Assembly (NCBI RefSeq): GCF_000313135.1
Contig: NW_004457379.1
Span: 1-11,265 of the forward strand
Reading direction: 5' to 3'
Source: Acanthamoeba castellanii str. Neff
Taxonomy: Eukaryota; Discosea; Longamoebia; Acanthamoebidae
Length of the DNA stretch: 11,265 nucleotides
In this document: piece after piece, positions 7,180 through 11,265 of the stretch
Position numbering within the stretch: position 1 is the first letter of the stretch
Layout of the letters: each line of letters begins with the position of its first letter
Notes under the pieces: generated by a model
Database searches by the model: none
What the model was told of the DNA's origin: nothing
What the model saw: the letters and a program-made list of their open reading frames with translations, nothing else
Translations under genes and position numbers: made by a program

Positions 7180-10100
7180 ATGGAAGACAAGCAACAGGTG
7201 GCAACGGAAGCCTCAGCGGCGGTCGACGAGCTGCAGGCCAAGCTCAAGGCGCAGGAGGACGAGCTGGCCAAGCTGCGCCAGCTCAACGAGCTGCTACTCG
7301 AGCGCATGAACAAGAAGGACAAGCGCTCCATCAAGTCGCTGACCTCTGCCACTGCCGGCATCGATGGCGCCGCGGACCAGCAGGAGTACGAGGCGTTCGA
7401 CGTCAAGAAGGTGCCGGTGCGTCACCGAGAGACGAACGAGATCATCGACCACGACCACATCGTCACCGTCAAGGACGCCCAGCTCATCCAGTACCTGCGC
7501 AATTGGGTGGTACGTCAGCCAAACAATTAATGTTATTTTAACTTCAGTTTTTGGTTTCAGTGAAACCGATTTCATTTTATTTCTTTATATTTTATTTCTT
7601 TATGCTGACTTGGCATTGTGTCGTGGGGGGCCGCAGCATGTGGACTCGCTGTACGCGGAGCCGCCCACGGCCAAGGCCGACGAGCTGTTCCAGGCCAGGT
7701 ACGCGGCGGCCCGGGGCTGCCATTGCATAGCAACAAGAAGAAGCTTTGTAAACTGGTGTGTTGCACAGGAACCAACTGAAGCAGCTGGTCCAACTGGAGA
7801 ACGTGGCCGAATTGCAGGGGTTCCTGGACACCCTGTATGGCGACATGGTCAAGCGCTACGACAACATGCTGGCCGAGGTGCGTGCCTCGCTCACATCGAT
7901 GATGTTTGTCTGTTTTTTATATAAGCTCACACGATTTGTTTGGTGGTGGGGTGAGGCAGGGTGTGATCAGCTACCGCGCCCTGTGGTACCTGTTCACCAA
8001 GGGCAAGAAGGTGGTCGGCAAGACCGACACCAACTTCTCGGTCGGCGCCGGTACACCCACATGCTCAACCACCAAGCTTGCCCACAACCTGAGGTCTGAC
8101 TATAATCATCTTCTCCCTCTCAGAGATCGTGTCGTCGCAGTACCGCGGCGGCATCTTTCCCAGCTTCGAAGTCAACGGCTCCGTCATCAAGGCCAACGGC
8201 AAGGAGGTGAGCGGGGTGGTCGCCGGTTTTAAGTGAATCTGTTGCTGACGTCATCACACGTGTCACGCGTGTCGTTGTTAGTTCTACACCACGTCGCAGT
8301 CGTTCCGCGTGCTGCCCTATGTCGGCACCCGGAAGCTGGAGGACCTGCCCCTGCGCCTCCTCGACGAGAAGACCGAAGCAACCATCACCGCGCGCGGCCG
8401 CAAGGTGCCCTCCACCGATCATCATCGGTCTTCGCCACCCACATCTTCATCAATAACACGCACACGCACACGCGCCACCGCACACGCATACGCACACAGT
8501 TTGCGCGACTGGCGGTGGGTGTGCACTACCAGACCTACAAGGGCTACGTGGCCCAGAAGGAGGGCTGGTGGGGCTACCAGCTCTACAAGGCCGATGGGCG
8601 CTGCATGCTCGACGGCGTGAGTTTCAACCGGCTCAACCCCAACTCGCGCTCGGCCGACCTGGGCGGACTCAACCAGGACCAGTACAATCAGCAGACCAAC
8701 AGCTTCGAGGCCATCCCCGACGAGAAGCTGTTCATGGTGCTGAGCTCAGCCGCCACCTTAACCGCCACCCTCCACCCCATGCACCCCACAACCTTAAATT
8801 GACCACTGCTTGTGATGTGTAGGCGTGGCCCACGATTCTCGGGTTCAGCTTCAGTGCCAAGAAGTGGGGCGAGTTCAGCGTGGCTGAGCTCGACGAAGTC
8901 AAGTTCGACGACCAGGCCTTCCACAAGTAAGTGTCGTGTGTCGTGCCGCTGTGTGCGTGTGTCGTGCCGTGCGTTGTGTGTCGTTTTGCTCACACATGCA
9001 CGTGGTGCGTTTTGGCCAGGCTGGTGCTGCCGGAGGAGAAGAAGGTGTTGATCAGGTCGCTGGTGGAGAACAGTGCCGATTTCTCGGACATCATCAGCGG
9101 CAAGGGCGGCGGCTGCATTTTCCTCCTCCACGGAAGCCCTGGCGTTGGCAAGGTACGTACCACCATAGCACGACACACGAGACACGACACACGACACGAC
9201 ACACGACACACGACACACGACACACGACACACGACACACGCACACCACACCACCACACACGCACCATAGCACACGCACACAACGCTTGCTAACGGGTCAA
9301 GCGACGCAACAGACGTTGACGGCAGAGTCGGTGGCCGAGCTGCTGCACAGGCCGCTGTACTCGGTGAGCGTGGGCGAGCTGGGCACGGACACCAACGAAC
9401 TCGAAAAGAAGCTCACCGAGATCCTCGAGGTCTCGAGCTCGTGGAACGCCGTCATCTTGCTCGACGAGGCTGACGTCTGTACGCCTGCCCTGCTGATCGT
9501 GCACGACCCACGCGCAACACGCGCAACACGACACACGACACGACACACGCAACACGCACAACACTGACGCACCGGTGCGTGGTCGGACTGCAGTCCTGGA
9601 GAAGCGGACGGAGAACGACGTGAAGAGGAATGCGATGGTGGGCATCTTCCTGCGCCTGCTCGAGTACCACCAGGGCGTGCTTTTCCTCACCACCAACCGC
9701 GTCAAGTGCTTCGGTACTCTCCCCCTACTCTCTTTCTAGAATATTATTATAATATTGCAATAGAATGCTAGATTACATGGAATTATAAGACTCTTTTCGA
9801 CCGAAAGGCCACACGCCAATGATGATAACAAAAAAACAACAGACAAGGCGTTCCACTCGCGCATCAGTGTTGCCATCAAGTACGAGGATCTGGGCGTGGA
9901 CTCGCGCACGCAGATCTGGACCACCCTGCTCCAGGTGGCCAACATCAGCGGCATCGACCCCGCCGAGCTCTGCGTTTACGACATCAATGGGTGCGTCCTC
10001 TATCCGTTAGCTATGATCAATTATCAACACTGTTGCTAGTCTTACTCTCTGTTCGGGTATCATGAATGATGTGCGCAGGCGACAGATCAGGACGATCATC

Positions 10101-10217
10101 CGCTTGGCGCTGGCGCTGGCCAAGACCGAGGGTGTGCCGGTGAACAAGACCCACCTCGAGCGCACCATCAAGGTCGCCCTCCAGTTCGCTGCCGACCTCG
10201 AGAAGGCCTTCGAGTAG
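7180..10217 (+). CDS. AAA-family ATPase with N-terminal coiled coil and DUF7025-like region, thirteen exons, 614 aa
   Basis: Exons 7180-7509, 7637-7698, 7769-7877, 7960-8050, 8124-8206, 8282-8404, 8500-8736, 8823-8926, 9020-9152, 9313-9478, 9594-9713, 9843-9990, 10079-10217, all in phase. Residues about 10-50 form a heptad-like Leu/Lys/Glu stretch, a likely coiled coil for oligomerisation. The middle carries ISYRALWYLF, RGRKFARL and HYQTYKGYV, resembling the DUF7025 region found before AAA cores in many fungal proteins. The ATPase core has Walker A GSPGVGKT (418-425, split by intron 9 just before the Thr), Walker B VILLDEAD (471-478), sensor 1 TTNR (512-515) and FDKAFHSRI (519-527) with a likely arginine finger, Arg526. 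It ends with DINGRQIR, a lid segment typical of that group. The nucleotide-binding residues look intact, so it should bind and hydrolyse ATP; the substrate and cellular role are unknown. It is not a BCS1 type, because no BCS1 N-terminal domain is visible. It diverges from the glycosyltransferase gene. Confidence 0.9.
8931..8990 (+). repeat. GTGTCGTG repeat in AAA ATPase intron 8
   Basis: Intron 8927-9019 opens with GTAAGT, then repeats GTGTCGTGTGTCGTGCCG and GTGTGTCGTGCCGTGCG units. The polarity on the transcript is opposite to that of introns 9 and 10, so it can pair with them across the Walker A exon. Confidence 0.85.
9166..9265 (+). repeat. CACGACACA minisatellite in AAA ATPase intron 9
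   Basis: Intron 9153-9312 carries about 100 bases of ACACGACACACGACAC units, including six near-identical copies of ACACGAC. It is the longest tandem array in the window apart from the pure dinucleotides. It separates GSPGVGK from the final Thr of Walker A. Confidence 0.9.
9506..9565 (+). repeat. ACACGCAAC/ACACGACAC repeat in AAA ATPase intron 10
   Basis: Intron 9479-9593 holds GCGCAACACGCAACACGACA-type units, the same polarity and motif as intron 9, followed by CACTGACGC about 30 bases before the acceptor. Confidence 0.85.
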
Positions 10218-11265
10218 TCCTACTTTAAAAGTGAATTTTCTATAACTATTGGAGCTAGCCAATCCCAGCATAAGAAAGTCCACCAGCCCAGGCACCACCA
10301 GACATCAAAGTGAAATCCTCAGCTTATGCTTCCTTCTTGTTCTGAGCAAGAACATGCATTTTATTTATTTCTTTTTTTCAAGGAGCCTGCTTGAGAGGCG
10401 CACTGGAGGCCACCTGTGCTCTAGGCAAGGGGACTTCCTTCCATGAGGTGTTGGAGTGGTAGCTGTTCTTGCTTGTAAGCACACCTCTGGAAGCAACCTC
10501 CAACAGTCCCACATCTGCATAGAACTTGCCCACAGTGGCCATGTAGGGAACAACCAATGAACTGTGCATGGTGGTGATGGTCATCTCCTGTGCAGTCTGC
10601 TGCTTGATAGTTGTGGTCTCCTCCATGCAGATGTCCCATGCAAACTTGTAGGTCTGTAGTTCAGCCCACAGCAGTAGGGATGCAACATCCTGTCAGAGCT
10701 GGAGGGGAACAGACTAGGAATTAAACACCACCTTAACAATCCTGGGCTTGCAGACACCCACCTTAGCTTCTACCAGCCACACTGTCCTACACAAACCCAA
10801 TTCAATTCAGCTCAGCTTGCCATCATGCTGGAGGATGAATGAACTGCAGATATCACATGCACACCATCATCACATGGCTGGAAGCATCACTGCACACTGC
10901 CAAGTCTGTCAGGTGAGCACTCAAAGGTGGCACATCATCCACCACTGTTGCTGTCAGGGTTCTAGTCAGCTTCATCATCATCATCCTTTCTTACTACCAT
11001 AAGAGCAGGCATTGGCCATTGGCACTGCACCAAACACATACCATGCTTGCTGGAGCATTTGTCACAGGCCTAAAACAACAATGGCCTGGTGGTATGCATG
11101 CATTTGTCAAAGGTTTGCTAGCAGTGTTGACAGCATGACACTCCAACACAAACATGCAACCCAAGGTGGCACACTGGCCTACATGGGCACCAGCATGCTG
11201 CACACTATCAGCACATGCTGCAGGCGACCCCAACACACACTGCTCTCAAGGTCAGTGCACACTGG
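10218..11265. other. CpG-depleted segment with no confident gene
   Basis: From the stop of the AAA ATPase to the window end I count two CpG dinucleotides (10399-10400 and 11224-11225) in 1,048 bases, while TG and CA are abundant and GC content is roughly one half. The adjoining genes are CpG-rich. The segment holds short dispersed direct repeats (AAGGTGGCACA at 10924-10934 and 11163-11173; GCATTTGTCA near 11055 and 11099) and a 6-bp hairpin at 10334-10352. The pattern is what cytosine methylation followed by deamination leaves behind, but inserted foreign DNA or a misjoined contig would also fit. Confidence 0.8.
10378..10692 (-). CDS. Unrecognised open reading frame in the CpG-poor segment (doubtful)
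   Basis: A frame of 104 codons is open on the minus strand between an in-frame TGA at 10693-10695 and the stop at 10378-10380. Its first Met is at 10626 (82 residues). An acceptor-like CTGACAG directly precedes the open stretch, so it could be a last exon. Overlapping AATAAA signals on the minus strand at 10360-10369 lie just past the stop, and the bases between are nearly all A. The composition is balanced (MEETTTIKQQTAQEMTITTM, then VVPYMATVGKFYADVG) and not low complexity. I recognise no family. It could be the end of a gene convergent with the AAA ATPase, the 3' end of a retroelement, or chance. Confidence 0.25.
   Translation of the reverse strand, partial: QDVASLLLWAELQTYKFAWDICMEETTTIKQQTAQEMTITTMHSSLVVPYMATVGKFYADVGLLEVASRGVLTSKNSYHSNTSWKEVPLPRAQVASSAPLKQAP

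Noticed and set aside
9160..9292. ORFs over the CACGACACA array (Arg-His-Thr-Thr repeats)
   Set aside because: They are repeat translation in an intron between the two halves of Walker A.
10334..10352. Hairpin TTCTTG/CAAGAA as a terminator
   Set aside because: A 6-bp stem is weak and bacterial-type terminators are not expected in this gene context.
10994..11236. 80-aa minus-strand ORF at the window end
   Set aside because: Cys/Ala-rich chance frame in the CpG-poor segment; no motif, splice or start support.
1..11265. Giant virus or bacterial origin of the cluster
   Set aside because: All four genes are full of GT-AG introns and are typical eukaryotic families; no viral hallmark genes were seen.
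1..11265. tRNA or rRNA genes
   Set aside because: Looking over both strands I saw no convincing tRNA box A/B pair or rRNA core sequence; a covariance-model scan was not possible.

Overview
The window looks like nuclear DNA from a GC-rich amoebozoan protist, most likely Acanthamoeba or a close relative. I infer this from the CpG-rich exons, the many short GT-AG introns (about 65 to 220 bases, 32 of them in my models), the tight gene packing, the GT/CA microsatellites inside introns, and the mix of protein families. No database search was run. All exon models were built by hand from frame, splice dinucleotides and family motifs.

Layout. (1) 33-2953, plus strand: a p21-activated (PAK/STE20) kinase of 613 residues in nine exons, with an N-terminal CRIB motif, a long Pro/Ser/Gly-rich linker and a C-terminal kinase domain. 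(2) 3211-4230, plus strand: a 2H phosphoesterase (2'-5' RNA ligase/cyclic phosphodiesterase superfamily) of 290 residues with one intron that has no stop in the reading frame. (3) 4281-6962, minus strand: a sterol-glucosyltransferase-type GT-B enzyme of 556 residues in twelve exons, ending in a complete FYVE zinc finger. It is tail to tail with gene 2. (4) 7180-10217, plus strand: an AAA-family ATPase of 614 residues in thirteen exons, with an N-terminal coiled coil, a DUF7025-like middle and a full AAA core. It diverges from gene 3 across a 217-base intergenic region holding two TGACGT-type palindromes. (5) 10218-11265: about 1.05 kb almost without CpG (two dinucleotides), in sharp contrast to the rest, with only a weak minus-strand ORF.

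The genes do not form an obvious pathway. Genes 1 and 3 both fit membrane and phosphoinositide/small-GTPase signalling (Rac/Cdc42 binding; predicted PI3P binding), but that link is thematic only. The points most worth a second look are the glycosyltransferase-FYVE fusion, the CpG desert, the complementary (TG)n and (AC)n tracts in two introns of the kinase gene, a related intronic repeat in all four genes, and splice donors that mostly carry C at position +4.
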